DNA of 64,000 bases from Agarophyton chilense (GCA_030374765.1 JARGXX010000068.1:1488001-1552000), one strand, 5' to 3'. Counted from the stretch's first letter, positions 1-11,517 are shown. Numbers and translations are program-made. Notes: generated by a model from the sequence alone, not told the origin.

Positions 1-1589
1 TAGAAAACCTGCAGAGAAACCAGTCGAAGGGGGGTGATGAAACGTATAACTGCCTGACGAGTAGTGGGACATCACCCGCTGAGAATCAAGTCCCTGATTT
101 AAAAGAGTGCAGGACACTTGAAAAGGACCCGCCGATCGGAGCTCTGCACTACAGCAGTTTATTCGCGGAACTTTCGAAAAGCTCATGTGCTTGTTCACCA
201 ACTCAAAGAAGACGGAATACGGTGCTCATACAATGAAGCAGAACGGATAGCTGAATAAATCTGCACTGTTTTGTTGGGAACCCGTACTGCTGAAGTGGAC
301 CCTGAAAGAAGAGGCAACATACAGCAATGAACTGATGTTGCAAACCTCGCGAGCACTTACCCCTTGGCAAATGATTCATATTTTTTTCAAAAGTAGAGGT
401 CCAGACTGTACACAAGAGTGCTATTCATGAGTGGTCTTCACACCAAGGGCAACTTTAGATGCCGCAAGCCATCCAACGAAGCCACGTCATCCATCCTGCG
501 CCACAGAACATATGCAATGACACAGTGTGCGCTGTCTGTTTCTGAATGACTCTATAATCAAGGGTAAGTCCTGAAAATCTCTCAGTCTGAGCGCAATTGT
601 CAGCTCCTTGAGGCGTTGCGGAGAGGGGCTCTGTTAGGAGACTCCAGCAGAGGAAGAGAATACAAACATAGAACATGTTACCCGTTTCTGTGATATGTTC
701 ATTATCTGCAAATCGAGGACTTTCTTTTGGACGAAAGAATCCCGCACTACGCCTCTAAATAGAATGGAAGCTATGCGTTTTCTGCAAATAAAACTTTCAT
801 TTGCATTACAAAGGGTTTCGTCCATCCATTGTGCTGCGTTCGGCGACATTACATATCAGTCTTGAAACGCCTTATTAATGAATGTTTGGAACCCTCGTCA
901 GAGCATGCTACTCTGCGTCCCACTACATTTTTCCTTGGCTCAATACCCGTACTCACGTCAATGTCATAAGTCGTAGTAATGGGTATTTCTTTACACTCAT
1001 CCATATTGAAACTGTTTTATACGTATGTGATTTCTGTACTTCTGAATTACAACGCGCACAAGAACGTCTTGTTCGATCATAGTACACCCTCTTGCATTCG
1101 ACAGCATTAAATTATGGAATGTATCGAGACGCACTCACAGAAACTTCTTTTACGAAGTGGTGCTATCGTTACATCCAACCCTTAATTTCTCGATTAACTT
1201 ACTGTTCTTCTCACATTTGTAGTCATCGTTCACTCAACCGATATCACAAGACATATAAGACCCTGGGGTATTTTCACAATCCAAAGCACTCATTCGCTGA
1301 TAGTGTGAAGGGGGCGTACAAGAAACAGCAACACCAAAGACTTGGCGATACTCGAAAGATATATCGGTAAAATCTCTGCAAACGGCCAAGAACTACAACC
1401 TGTTTTTCTTATGAGGATCTCATTTGTACCAATCAGCCGCTCGTTATTTGCTATGAAGATTCTCCGTGGAGCGTTACAACAAATTCTTTTACCTTTAATC
1501 CTCCCTCGCTCTCGGAACCGTGTGAGGTTCCAGACCATTTGATAAAGTACAAAGTGGTTGTTCTCTTATGAAGACCAAAATTTCTCTGG
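1..1589. other. Intergenic, no gene recognised
   Basis: Short open frames occur on both strands, none longer than about 95 codons. None shows a domain, a convincing start context or a conserved motif. I see no RNA gene or repeat. Confidence 0.5.
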
Positions 1590-1598
1590 TATAAATAA
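1590..1598 (+). promoter_or_regulatory. TATA box of the C2H2 gene
   Basis: TATAAATAA lies 66-74 bp upstream of the ATG at 1664, a normal spacing for a short 5' leader. Similar TATA motifs precede other candidate genes in the window. Confidence 0.6.
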
Positions 1599-1663
1599 CC
1601 GCTGGATCAATGGAATTCTCTCTTTGAATTCAGAAAGAAGCTGTCCGCCAAACCAAGTAAAAC

Positions 1664-2359
1664 ATGGATAACAGACCCCCGCACCGAAGTAAGAGAAAAT
1701 CGTCCAGGAATAGTACCAGCAACTCTGCAAATGGATCAGCTTCGAATCCAGTACATCATAATACTGAAAACCCCGATACCAAGCCCGAGTCTTCGAAAAT
1801 GGGAATTGGATATCTCCTAGAATCTGTTGGTTCTCAATTTGATAATTCGTCACCTCATGCGAGAAGTTCTCTACCTAAAAGCGCATCTGCTTGGAATCTT
1901 GGAGAACATAGGAAAATGAGCATTGAAAATATCCTGAACACTCCTAGCAATCATCATGCCTCATCTTCCAGTCGACCCACTCAATCACGATATGTTTGTA
2001 CATTTCCACAATGCGGGGCACGGTTCTCCTCGTTTTCGGAAATAAAACAGCACCGTTTGACAATCCATGGATTACAATCTCATCAATGCATTTATTGTAA
2101 AACTGTTCTTGCTCGAGAGGCCAATTTACATTATCACGTGAATTCTAAACATCGAAAATCCGGCGAGAACTGGTGTCATAAATGCTCTTTCAAAACTTTT
2201 GATTTTACATTATTCAAGGACCATATGGATTCAGTTCATGCCATGAGGAAATGTATCCACTGCGGTGAAAAAATCCCGAAAGGCACTCATACTCAACATC
2301 GGGAGCGATGCAGTGCTTCTACGTCAAATGCAACCCGGGGGAAACGTGGAAGGAGGTGA
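1664..2359 (+). CDS. C2H2 zinc-finger protein, 231 aa
   Basis: Probable nuclear DNA-binding protein. Residues 1-105 are Ser/Asn-rich and look disordered, with a basic patch near residues 7-15 (HRSKRK) that may serve as a nuclear localisation signal. A short motif, MSIENILN, sits at residues 85-92. Three C2H2 fingers follow from about residue 109: one opening with CTFPQC and closing H-x4-H, then CIYC...H-x4-H, then CHKC...H-x4-H. A fourth, CIHC...H-x4-C type, lies near the C-terminus, and the protein ends in a basic tail. The start is the first ATG after the TATA box at 1590, and the frame is open to a TGA with no sign of an intron. A transcription factor is the natural reading, but no target or pathway can be inferred. 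It resembles the spliced C2H2 gene at 57387-58097 in carrying an S-[IV]-x-x-[IL]-L-N motif before the fingers. Confidence 0.85.
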   Translation: MDNRPPHRSKRKSSRNSTSNSANGSASNPVHHNTENPDTKPESSKMGIGYLLESVGSQFDNSSPHARSSLPKSASAWNLGEHRKMSIENILNTPSNHHASSSSRPTQSRYVCTFPQCGARFSSFSEIKQHRLTIHGLQSHQCIYCKTVLAREANLHYHVNSKHRKSGENWCHKCSFKTFDFTLFKDHMDSVHAMRKCIHCGEKIPKGTHTQHRERCSASTSNATRGKRGRR

Positions 2360-3675
2360 AGAGGCCATAAATAGTTCCAGAAACGTACCAGCAGGTATTT
2401 TTCTTTGCTTTTTATCAAAGTGAATAATTCGTTGGAAGCCTATTGAAATACCGAAGAGTGAACGGTATTGGTTTCTTGATTTGTCCAAAATATCATGTTA
2501 ACTTCTTTGTTTATTTTTGATTTTACCAGTCGTGCCTGACTTCAAAACAACAGCCAAAATGCAATTAACTCTAGAGAAAGGGAAAGCTTTCTTTTCAAAA
2601 AGAGCCAGACACTTGATTGTTTCTGCAAAACCATTCTTACTTCAATTCGTTTCCATCTCTCTTTTTGCGCTTGAACTTGTAATATGACACCAACATAAGT
2701 TTTTTTGCCTCTAATTTGAGTTTCTGGATTCGTTACTGGTATGTAGATCGACAAGCCTTAATTAGACCACATTAGATCAGAGAGCTTGGTCATCAATTTG
2801 CGAATAAACCATGATCCCTGAAAACGCCAGAGGGATTCATAAAGAGAATGCTATTTTAATCTAATAATTTGGGTTCGTGCCGAATGCTTTTCTAGAAAAG
2901 AATCATGATGTGTGTTTCGTCTTCCCGAAGTGTGTGTAGTGCAAAGAACGCTCCTCCCAGGAAAGAAATGTTTCGAAATATGTATTAGCTATTGTACTCT
3001 TAAGATACCCACATCGTCAAAGCATTTTATGGAAAAGGGCTTCGCACGTAAATGAAGGGTTTGGTTCCCTCGCGCCAATGGGAATCTGTATATTGTGTCC
3101 ATTAGAAATCCTGAATCCATTCAAATCGAGCTATTATATTAAGATGTTGCTGGGAAATATATAATACTGTGTCTAAATGGAATCAATGAGATATTTCACA
3201 ATCGTCCCGACAGATAACAATTATTGGCATTAAAAACCGAAAAGACACGCGTTCAAAGTATGTACCCATCACAACTTTTCTACTCTGAAAGAACACAGTT
3301 TTAAAAATGTGCTCTCTACGAGAATGGATTTCCGAAAACAAGGAACGATATGATGCAATAGCACGAATGCATGTGAAACTACACAGAAGAAATGACTAGC
3401 ACGATGCTTAGAGGGGAGGTCGCCCTCAGAAAAGATTTTATACCGTTTTTGCAGCCACAAATTCTTAACCTATAGTTTTATCACTTAGTATAACCCTGCA
3501 TTGGAGCTTTCCGGAGTTTGCATTTCAGAATTCTCCAGGGTTCCATGCAACGAGGGTTTTCAGATGTTCAGTTGGAAAAATAGGAATTTTTAATGTATTT
3601 ACTGGCCTGTTAACAGGACAACTGGCCTCATGTGAAGTCAGTGAAGTAGAGTATCAAAAATACAAAGGTGTCATG
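2360..3675. other. Intergenic, AT-rich
   Basis: No gene is supported. At 3623-3634 there is a 12-bp match (GGCCTCATGTGA) to the subterminal repeat of the piggyBac-type element at 51372-54256. It may be a relic of that family or chance. Confidence 0.45.
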
Positions 3676-3748
3676 AGCCACCACCGAGATTTGAACTCGA
3701 GACCTCTTGATTACTAGTCAAGCGCTCTACCAACTGAGCTACAGCGGC
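3676..3748 (-). tRNA. tRNA-Thr (anticodon AGT)
   Basis: A 73-nt cloverleaf can be drawn on the minus strand. The acceptor stem pairs GCCGCTG with TGGTGGC (three G-T pairs). The D-arm contains TAGCTCAGTTGGTAGAGC (A box). The anticodon arm TTGA-CTAGTAA-TCAA gives anticodon AGT. The T-arm has the G-TTCAAAT-C loop (B box) closed by TCGAG/CTCGG. The discriminator base is T, no CCA is encoded and there is no intron. The AGT anticodon (A34 becomes inosine) is typical of eukaryotic nuclear genomes. A run of T residues follows only weakly downstream. Confidence 0.9.
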
Positions 3749-4057
3749 CACTTGCCTGTGATGCAAACCAATTGGGCAGTTTACTATATTAATTATTGTA
3801 TTAAATTGGGCCAGCGTTTTTGTGGATATTCAACAAAAAATCAGCATAATTCTTGCCATGAACAAAGAGTACCGAGTACAAATCGATCGTTACGATATTA
3901 AATAAGAAATATAGCTGCAAACTCTCTAACACTTTTCTCCGGAACTTTTGTGCTCTCTTCAGCGGCCTGTTCTCAATTCTGAGGTACAAGCAAAAATGAC
4001 TTTACTGTGCGCGGTCAGAGAAGTATCTACCTCCGAATTTCTCGCCATTCGTTATCA

Positions 4058-4065
4058 TATAAGTA
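4058..4065 (+). promoter_or_regulatory. TATA-like box of the Myb/SANT gene
   Basis: TATAAGTA lies about 109 bp upstream of the ATG at 4167. It lies inside the longer open frame that starts at 3948, which argues that the downstream ATG is used. Confidence 0.4.
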
Positions 4066-4166
4066 TTTTCGACATGTTGCAAAGGGGTGATACCATAAGT
4101 GAACTTTTTGTCTTTGTTACTCAGATCCGCAGCAAGTCTCAATCTTCACAGTTCGTACAAGTCATC

Positions 4167-4751
4167 ATGGACACCGTTCCAAAACCCATTCGAAAAATTA
4201 GGAAATCCGAACATCATACCTCGTTCCTGGCGCAAGAAGCTGGAGGCTGTCAAAAAAATAGGAAAACACTTCAGCCAAATCACCAAGCACATGAAAAAGG
4301 CTCGCGCTATAGTGGAATCGTCCAGGAGCGGTACTGGTCTCGGAGAGAAAAGGATATATTTGTCTATGCCTTATTCAACACATCCTGTCAGTCCGAAAGA
4401 GAGAGAATAGGATTGATTGCAAAAGCTGTTGCGTCGCGAAACGAAAAGCAAGTTAAGGCACACAGGCAAAAATTTTTCATGAGAGTAATAAGGGATGCCA
4501 AGGAAGATTACTTTGCCTTTGTCAGGGGTGAACGTCGAGCAAGAACGGTCAGGAGGCCAAATGGAAGCTACCATCCACGACTGCTTTGCATGCATGTACA
4601 ACCTCCAAATCAGAGCCGAATTCATTCTAGGGTGTGTCAAAAATGTGAAAAGAAAGGTTTGTTAAAGAATTCATCACTTCCACAAGAGTGTGGCCTCTTT
4701 CTTCTTGCCCACACAGCAGAGCTTGCTGCCGCTGCACAGAACAAAAAGTAA
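4167..4751 (+). CDS. Myb/SANT-like domain protein, 194 aa
   Basis: Small basic, probably nuclear protein. Residues 56-106 look like a single Myb/SANT repeat. The first tryptophan is in RYWSRREKDIF, a second helix follows, and the third helix contains KQVKAHRQKFF, which recalls the SHAQKYF-type recognition helix of single-repeat Myb proteins. The N-terminal 55 residues are basic and the C-terminus ends in an Ala/Lys stretch. The frame is open from 3948, but I chose the ATG at 4167 because a TATA-like motif lies at 4058-4065. Starting at 3948 would give 267 aa. A competing frame at 4099-4410 is also open and Lys-rich, so a short intron or frameshift at the 5' end cannot be excluded. The family call rests on the helix-3 pattern only. 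Confidence 0.55.
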   Translation: MDTVPKPIRKIRKSEHHTSFLAQEAGGCQKNRKTLQPNHQAHEKGSRYSGIVQERYWSRREKDIFVYALFNTSCQSERERIGLIAKAVASRNEKQVKAHRQKFFMRVIRDAKEDYFAFVRGERRARTVRRPNGSYHPRLLCMHVQPPNQSRIHSRVCQKCEKKGLLKNSSLPQECGLFLLAHTAELAAAAQNKK

Positions 4752-6032
4752 GAAAGATAATGCATCGCTAGTTTTAATTGGGGCTAACACATTGGGACAG
4801 ACAAACATTTAGTGACCCAAAAAAAAATTGGCCGGGTATTCTCTTTCCGGTAACAGAGCATGCTATAAAAAGAACATGGTTGAACTTACCATTTCATGAC
4901 TTACTATGCTTCAATGAAGCCTTATCTTTCACAAAAAGGACAGTGAATGTGTTCTGGACGATGCGCTTTAAAACATACGAATGAACTGGGCATGGCATTT
5001 CGAGCGCGCTGTGGAAGTATATTTATTTGAGCGATTTGGACGGTAGCTAGCCCAAGATGCTGCCGTCGACTTCCTCGCAATTCCAACCTGGCTACCGTGA
5101 GAAGTCGCGGATGTCATCGTGATTAGCCGATCTCTTGCGTTCATGTCTGTCATGCCTCTGGCTGTATTTTTTCCCCTCTCCACCCATCCTAGGAGCAGAA
5201 CTCTCTTCTAGAGTGCGCTGTGTGCAGTATGCTCTGCGATTTGTACAACAATGGGCGAGTTCCGGTCTGTCACCTAACCTCTCCAAGAATAAATGATCTT
5301 GAATCTACTGAATACATCGCGGACAATAAACCTCAGTCCTTTTTTTTTCGTCAACCTATTTATACCCATTCAGCGAGAAAGCGCGGACCTTTTTTTGTGG
5401 CGCTGGAGGTTTGTTCCGAACTTCGAGAAAGTACAATAATTCCATTTATACGTAATTGCGGCTCAGAGATTCGAAGACATACTATGGTTAAGTTGCCCTT
5501 ACGTGTTTCTGTGGTAAGTTCGGGGTCAACCATTTCCGTTTATCGCCTGCTTCCCAAAGAGAGAGAGATATACTTACATACCAACGATATTGAAAAACGT
5601 CTTCTTTTGATATTGTTTTTCATCATGGAAATGGCAGGGACATTGCACAGTTGCTTGCGATGTCCCATACCTATTCTCTCTTCTTACAGCGCGCTTGGGG
5701 TCTTTTATAGTACTCCACTGAAATCCGAGTTACCATAGGAAAGCTTCATATGAAGGTGTGTCGATCGATCTGGATAGTTTGGCCATACCTCGCATTTTGA
5801 GGGGCGAGCAACCCACGCCTCGCTCATACACATGCACAAAATATACGTTCCGACATATGCCGGAAAGTTTTCTGACTTCTATTTCAAAATGTCTAATTCT
5901 TTATCTAAATCTTTGTGAGTTCATCTTTTCTCTCCCAGAAAGACTTTCGAATATGTTTTTTAAACACATTCAGCCGTTCGCTGGCATACCTATAAGATCA
6001 AGTTGAAAGTATCGATGTGTATTCATTGCTTA
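4752..6032. other. Intergenic, no supported gene
   Basis: A 172-codon frame (5220-5738, plus) and shorter ones are present. They have no recognisable domain or promoter and uneven composition. I treat them as chance frames. Confidence 0.4.
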
Positions 6033-7487
6033 TCATAGATCGGGAATACGAGTCATCCATCTGAATCTCAAGCTTGACTTTCGAAGATCGCGATCAAACT
6101 CCATTAGAAGGTCACAATCTGGTAAAGTCATAGTTTTTTTGACGAAATTGGAATCTCTGACAAATTTTTTTGTTGACTTCACGCTCTGTATCTGTCTTAT
6201 ATTTTCAGAGGTCACCAATCCCGGTAAATGAAGTAGTTTTTTTTTAATGTCAAGATTGCTACAGTTCTCTCTTCCTTCATCCACGCTGGCAGTCTTTCTC
6301 ATATGTTCCGTTGGTAAATGTAAATTCGAGAGTGGACGACGGCGAGATATATTTCGAATCATTTTTGCCTTTCCTTCGACGTATTTTTGCATAAACTCCG
6401 ACTTCTTTGTCTCAAGAAATTTTAACCTTTCCATTTTCAGTCTTTCTTTCTTTCCCACTGTTTTCTTTATCTCAACAGAGTCCTGAAAGTCAGAATGTTT
6501 TTGAGTTTGATTCCGCGTTTTAGTTTCTTCTGGATTAACTAATTTTCTCATGGCTTTCCTCTGATCTCTCATGCGAAGAAGGTGAACTTCTTCCGCCTCG
6601 CGCTCGATTGTTAGAAGAATACTGACACGCTTATCCTCTGTCGCCTTGAAATGGTTCTCCCTGTTTTTCCTACGAATATTTAACAATGTCTTCAAATCCT
6701 CGAACATGTTCTTAAGTCGAATGCGAACAGCCATATCAATAAATTCTGGGACGTTCTGGTTGTAATACTTCAATCCATTCTTTTCAATGATATGCCTGAT
6801 TATTGTTCGCAAGACTCTCGCTGTGCATTGGCTTTGATTTCTTGCTTCGTTTTCCATTCGCGGCCAGACCCGGTCTTTATGTTCTTCTTGCCTGTCATCG
6901 TCAGCATCGTTTTCAACAACTACTGTTTTGTCTGATGCTAGATGTCGCTTCTTTCTGGGTTTGAAATGATTTCGTCTTTGTTTGAATACTCTGCAGTTGT
7001 AGTCTTGTGCTTCAAGGACATTATAGTCTTCAAGCTTTTCAGTACACTCAATATCTCTTTTCCGTTTTTTACTTTTCTTCGAATTCCTCACCGCGTTCTC
7101 CCCCGTACTCGCAGGTGAATCCTTCGTATACTCAATGAGTTTTTGTGTCTCTGGGTGCTTTTTGAGATTCTGGTTTTCTTCGTCTCGAGTGAAGAATTCT
7201 TCGAAAGAAAGAAGGAAGTTTTCGATTCGAAATTCGGGGAAGACCGTATAGAATATGTCCACAATGTTTCTTCGAGTTTCTTGTAGGGGTTTCAAACCTC
7301 TTCTCAAATTCTTCCACTCTCGCTCAACATTCTTCTTGATAAACTCCCGGCTCTCAACATTTTTATCGACTCCATGAGTCAGTATTCTCGCCATTTCGAC
7401 AACATATTCAATATACTTCCTGGTTCTCATAATTTCTTCCATTGAAATATTATGCAAAGAGGATGAAAACACACCAGAAAACGGCAT
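6033..7487 (-). CDS. Unrecognised highly charged protein, 484 aa
   Basis: Single-exon frame starting at an ATG (7487), with a second possible start 15 codons in. The protein is very rich in Lys, Arg and Glu and looks largely helical. Basic clusters near residues 135-145 (KKSKKRKRD) are good nuclear localisation candidates. The first 110 residues (MEEIMRTRKYIEYVVEMAR and following) are less charged and may form a folded helical domain. Residues about 215-370 alternate acidic and basic residues in a way that suggests coiled coil. No catalytic motif, signal peptide or membrane segment is visible. I do not recognise the family. Its uninterrupted length and skewed composition, against short frames on the other strand, make it a likely real gene of the host AT-rich compartment. 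Confidence 0.65.
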   Translation of the reverse strand: MPFSGVFSSSLHNISMEEIMRTRKYIEYVVEMARILTHGVDKNVESREFIKKNVEREWKNLRRGLKPLQETRRNIVDIFYTVFPEFRIENFLLSFEEFFTRDEENQNLKKHPETQKLIEYTKDSPASTGENAVRNSKKSKKRKRDIECTEKLEDYNVLEAQDYNCRVFKQRRNHFKPRKKRHLASDKTVVVENDADDDRQEEHKDRVWPRMENEARNQSQCTARVLRTIIRHIIEKNGLKYYNQNVPEFIDMAVRIRLKNMFEDLKTLLNIRRKNRENHFKATEDKRVSILLTIEREAEEVHLLRMRDQRKAMRKLVNPEETKTRNQTQKHSDFQDSVEIKKTVGKKERLKMERLKFLETKKSEFMQKYVEGKAKMIRNISRRRPLSNLHLPTEHMRKTASVDEGRENCSNLDIKKKLLHLPGLVTSENIRQIQSVKSTKKFVRDSNFVKKTMTLPDCDLLMEFDRDLRKSSLRFRWMTRIPDL

Positions 7488-8577
7488 TTACGTTTGGAAA
7501 AATGTAGACCATCTGCTCAGAAGAATCTGGGCGGGTTTCTGGTGCTTATCTCCAAACAGTGGTCTACAAGGTCGTCCTTTTTTTCAAATTTTTATTTCAA
7601 CCGAGACCTTACTACTTCTCGGGCTTCACATCTCGTGTCGACGAGTTGGACACAACCTTGCATGTCACTCGAAGGAGTTTAAAGCGTTTTTGCAAATGAA
7701 ATGTGAACGGTTGTTGGAAACAGCTTGTTGGATGCATTTGATTGTTTCGTTACAATCGACTCTTTATGTTAAGAATAAATGGGCTCCATGAAAAAGAGCC
7801 ATTTCTGTTCAATCTGACAAGCTTTTGCCCCTGTCGACTAGTTTCTTTGACTTTCCCAATTGATAGCAAATTTAGAGATCGTTCTCACATGTAATGCTTC
7901 AAAAACGTAAACACACAATTTCAAAATTTCATCATTACTATCGCACAGCAACGAGCTCAGGCCCAATGCTCATTGGCGAGTAGGTGAATGGTAGAAATTC
8001 GAATTGAATATAAGCTTTCTCAATTATGGCATTGCGGCGAGCATGATTACTCATCAATCACCTGGTAATCAATGCAAAAGGGTGCATTGCAGTCTGAAGA
8101 TACAGCAGCACTTCGGAATGCAGTGCTTTAGCACGGTGGAAAGCTGTAGGAAATGGGTTTGGAATGGTCAGTAATAGGAAGAAGAACATTAAAGTATTAA
8201 TTGCCTATTTCATCATAAGTACGGCCTGACAATGTGTGTCGAATAATACAATTTGTCAGATTTAGCCGGCCAGAGGGTTGGCAATTGCTACCTTCAAAAT
8301 GCTAAGGGCTACTGACGGATGACCCAGAATACCTGTCGACGTATGGAAGTAGTAAATGCGACCCTTTTCGTGGTCACCTGCTCGAAAAGAGTATATATTT
8401 ACTTGACATTTATATAAACTCCGTACTGGAACATCCATACTACCATATCCAGTGACTCTAATTATCATTCTTTTCAAATACCAGTTCGTTGCTCTAATTT
8501 CAGGACACAGTAAAACCAAGGCGAACAAGATTGAAACTGTCCAACTGAATTAGAATTGAGTACTGTCCTTTCACGCT
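7488..8577. other. Intergenic
   Basis: No gene supported. A frame on the minus strand at 8262-8528 begins only at a TTG codon and was not accepted. No RNA gene or repeat was seen. Confidence 0.4.
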
Positions 8578-8946
8578 TCAACAACAGCAAGACAACTGTC
8601 CCTTCTTGCACTTCGGCGGACCTATCAACCAACACTTAGAGAAAGAATAACCCTTGCATTGATCAAGTGCCTTCTCATAGCTCGTACACTGGCATGGACA
8701 TGAAGTGGGTCTTGGTGGTGGTGGTGGAGGCGGATAGATAGGTCCACAAGAACGAATTGCTGCATTAATTACCTCACGAACTTCGATAGGGGAATCCGCA
8801 GCAATATTACGAGCAGCAGCTTCTAGATAGTAGCACGGCAATTTGGTGAGCTTCACGGCCTCATTCATCGAAAGGGCAGCGACAGAAGCTCCATTGGCTG
8901 CATACAGACAAGCAAGAAACGAGGTAAGAATGAAGATCTTGAACAT
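8578..8946 (-). CDS. Small secreted cysteine-rich protein, 122 aa
   Basis: The N-terminus is a clear signal peptide: MFK followed by a hydrophobic core (IFILTSFLACLYA) and a likely cleavage near residues 18-20. The mature chain has a helical part (residues 21-66, two cysteines), then a proline run (seven consecutive Pro near residues 71-77). A cysteine-rich tail holds nine Cys in about 40 residues, in the pattern CPCQC, C, C, C, CCC at the very end. The design is that of a secreted or wall-associated disulfide-rich protein. I do not recognise a named family and make no functional claim. The start is the only ATG giving a signal peptide, and a TATA box lies 63-70 bp upstream (9009-9016). The downstream end is a normal stop with no sign of truncation. 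Confidence 0.75.
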   Translation of the reverse strand: MFKIFILTSFLACLYAANGASVAALSMNEAVKLTKLPCYYLEAAARNIAADSPIEVREVINAAIRSCGPIYPPPPPPPRPTSCPCQCTSYEKALDQCKGYSFSKCWLIGPPKCKKGQLSCCC

Positions 8947-9008
8947 GGTTGGGATTTGGGGCTGAGTAGATTAGAAAGCTGTTGTCCCGAGGCATTGGCA
9001 TTTTCGGT

Positions 9009-9016
9009 CTTTTATA
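9009..9016 (-). promoter_or_regulatory. TATA box of the secreted protein gene
   Basis: On the minus strand the sequence reads TATAAAAG, 63-70 bp upstream of the ATG at 8946. Confidence 0.6.
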
Positions 9017-9019
9017 TTC

Positions 9020-10330
9020 CTCCCTTGTCACTTCATCAGACACGAAAATGATCGTTGGTGTAAAGTCAAACGCATACGAGAGTAGAGAGACTTCAATGAA
9101 AGTGGTACAGAGAGGAAGCACCTGCTTTTGTCATGTTGTAACATTGTTGAGGTTCAATTCAAAACGACGAAACATAAAACAACAGTTCAATGCTTCATAC
9201 AGAGTTCTTTGCAATGCACCATCGGTGGAAAACGTTAGTCGGAAGTACTGCAGAATGGGGGTGTGAAAGAGTTCTAATAGGATGTGAATGTCAAGAGGGC
9301 AGTGTCACGTAAAATGATAGAAGCTTTTGTCTTGGCCTTATTGGGGTCGTGTGTTGCCAGCGGCTTTGCAGCCGGCAACATGACTCCGTAGCCTTCTTTG
9401 TGAGCTTTTAGGGATGTGACACACAGCACACTGTTCGGGATGACAGAAGCTAGAAACGTTTCCTTTTGTTCTTTGAGAACCTCTGGTTCATGCTTACGTA
9501 AATAGAATAAATTTTTTGTGACTGACCCACGAAAACAGCAGGTGAATATTTTAACTACGAGGAACGATATCCGGGAACCCATTAGCCCTTGGCGTGAGTG
9601 TGCCGCTTTATTGGTGTGGTGCTGTACTACGGTCAACGTGTACAGCAATCACCTATGGGGTGACAAATATAGGAATCAAGCTTCCATTCAGATAGCGATG
9701 ACAATGATACACTTACTTTCGCAATTCAAGTCTGCAGTAATTACAAATATCGATTCTTGTCTCGATAAATATGGGAACCTTAGAACAGTACGGCTAGACG
9801 TTATCACAACTGAAGTATAGTTGTGGACGAAATTGTGGGTTCTTCGTGGTTGCAACAAAGCGTTTCATTGTTTCTGATGTGGAACAATATGTAAGATTTT
9901 TGGCAGCAAGTGGTAGAGTGCACTCAGCAGTCCTAAAAAGTTTTTGAGGAACTTTTGTAGAACGTCAACACAACGTGTAGATATAATGGGCGATTATACG
10001 GGAGGCAAAGAATTGATATAAATTTGAGTTTCGAACGAAACTAGAATCGCATATTCTAGTGGTGAGAGTAGAAATGGTGAAAGCGTACTCGGTGTGAGGG
10101 TGTGGAAGGTGCGAGAGAGAATAAACATGATCGAAGGAAAGTCGGCCAAGGAAGCCAATGTCACCCGGTACTATCTTATTTCTCCACATTGTAACGTAGC
10201 GATATGTTTCACGTGAGGTAGTGATAGCGCTGATCCTCAAGCGGTCTTGATTTCATAACGTAACAGAAGAGCTACACTTAAAACCGGTTTTTACTGTGAG
10301 TGAAGGCACTGACTCTTTCTTTACTTCGTC
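9020..10330. other. Intergenic
   Basis: Minus-strand frames at 9274-9648 (124 codons) and 9965-10240 (91 codons) have no recognisable motif. A short CGT trinucleotide run lies at about 10325-10341, next to the truncated Gypsy copy. Confidence 0.35.
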
Positions 10331-10360
10331 GTCGTCGTCGTTGCCAAAAGTACTGTTCGT

Positions 10361-11515
10361 CTACTGTAATGTTTGACATTTACTAAACCGCCTGCTAGAC
10401 CACACACACGAAAGACACGTGCATTCGGAAGATAGGAAAGTAGTCCGACCGTCGTCCCCCCGAGGTTTAAAGTGTTCAGCGTGTGGAGCTGCAGTCGTAT
10501 GCTCACCGTCTTCCGCGATTTCGGCAGTGTCCTCCCCCTCCTTAGGGTCCGCCACACCGAGGACCTCTGCGATAGAGATCTTTGTAGGTACGACCGCATG
10601 CCGGTGTGCAAGAACAGAACCCAGGATCTGGTGTTTGACCAAATGCTGCGTTGTCTTTCTAAAGTTGGCTACCAAAACCTTGAAAGTTTTATCCGCTTCC
10701 ACGGAGACAACCCCACTCGCAAGGGCGAGTTGACGCCGCGTATACAGAGACTGATTTGGTTGTACCACATGCACACCAATTTGCTTGGCAACAACTGTGA
10801 CCCAAACCTTGGTTTCTGGCGGGATAGCCACTGAATTCGCAACCTTTACCCGTGTAGACACCGGGTCCTTCTTCACAGATTCCTGCGCGACAGGGAGAGG
10901 AACGCGTGTTCGCGCTGCTCCCTGTAAGGGTTTACGAACGATTGGGATCGTAGACCCGTCTTCGAGTTCCACAGTTCTATTTCGAGGACGGATGGCTTCG
11001 ACGAAGCAGTCGCAAAAGTCACAACCCAGTATGACTGGTGCTGCAAGTGACTTGCATACAATAAACTCTAGTTGAACGAGATAGGAGCCTAACCTCACCA
11101 TGAGGGAAATTGTACCCAGTGTCCGTAGCGGGTTGTTGTTCGCATCGGCAATATCCAAACGAGGACCGGTACGAACTTGAACCCGGAGCAGCGGGTATAA
11201 CAATTCAACATGAATTAAGTTAGGAGCGGCTCCTGTATCCAGGACCGATATTTGACGAACCATAAACTGGTTGGACAGGCCGAAGTAGGCGAATGCTTTA
11301 TAATTCCGCTTGGCCCTTAACATAACTCGATCCGGAATACGGAGATTACGGGACCGTATCCACGGGCGACGGAGGACACTAAAGTATCCCGAGTTAACGT
11401 CGGTGTCAGCCGTTCTCCTTGAAAGGATAGTCACAGCTGGGGAGCGAAGCTGGAGCGCCTCGGGCGTCTTCAACTCCGGCTTAGAAGACGCCCCTCTCGC
11501 AGGGGAGACTCCCAA
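10361..11515 (-). pseudogene. Gypsy retropepsin (protease) frame, truncated element
   Basis: Open frame with an aspartic protease active site VLDTGAAPN near its centre, and downstream residues matching the E1 protease (AAPVILG, ELEDGSTIPIV, EVLG). In E1 the equivalent frame is interrupted by a TAG at 19243-19245. Here the same codon is TGG (RRPWIRSRN). The frame lies -1 relative to gag and follows the heptamer at 11521-11527. The RT that should follow is missing, so the polyprotein is truncated and the last 50 or so residues are probably non-homologous. Confidence 0.7.
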
Positions 11516-11517
11516 GT

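Noticed and set aside
5220-5738. 172-codon plus-strand frame
   Set aside because: No domain, no promoter, mixed composition; not distinguishable from chance.
8262-8528. Minus-strand 88-codon frame with hydrophobic start
   Set aside because: Begins at TTG, not ATG, and no splice site linking it to another exon was found.
9274-9648. 124-codon minus-strand frame near the secreted protein gene
   Set aside because: No motif and no promoter signal; overlaps an equally open plus-strand frame.
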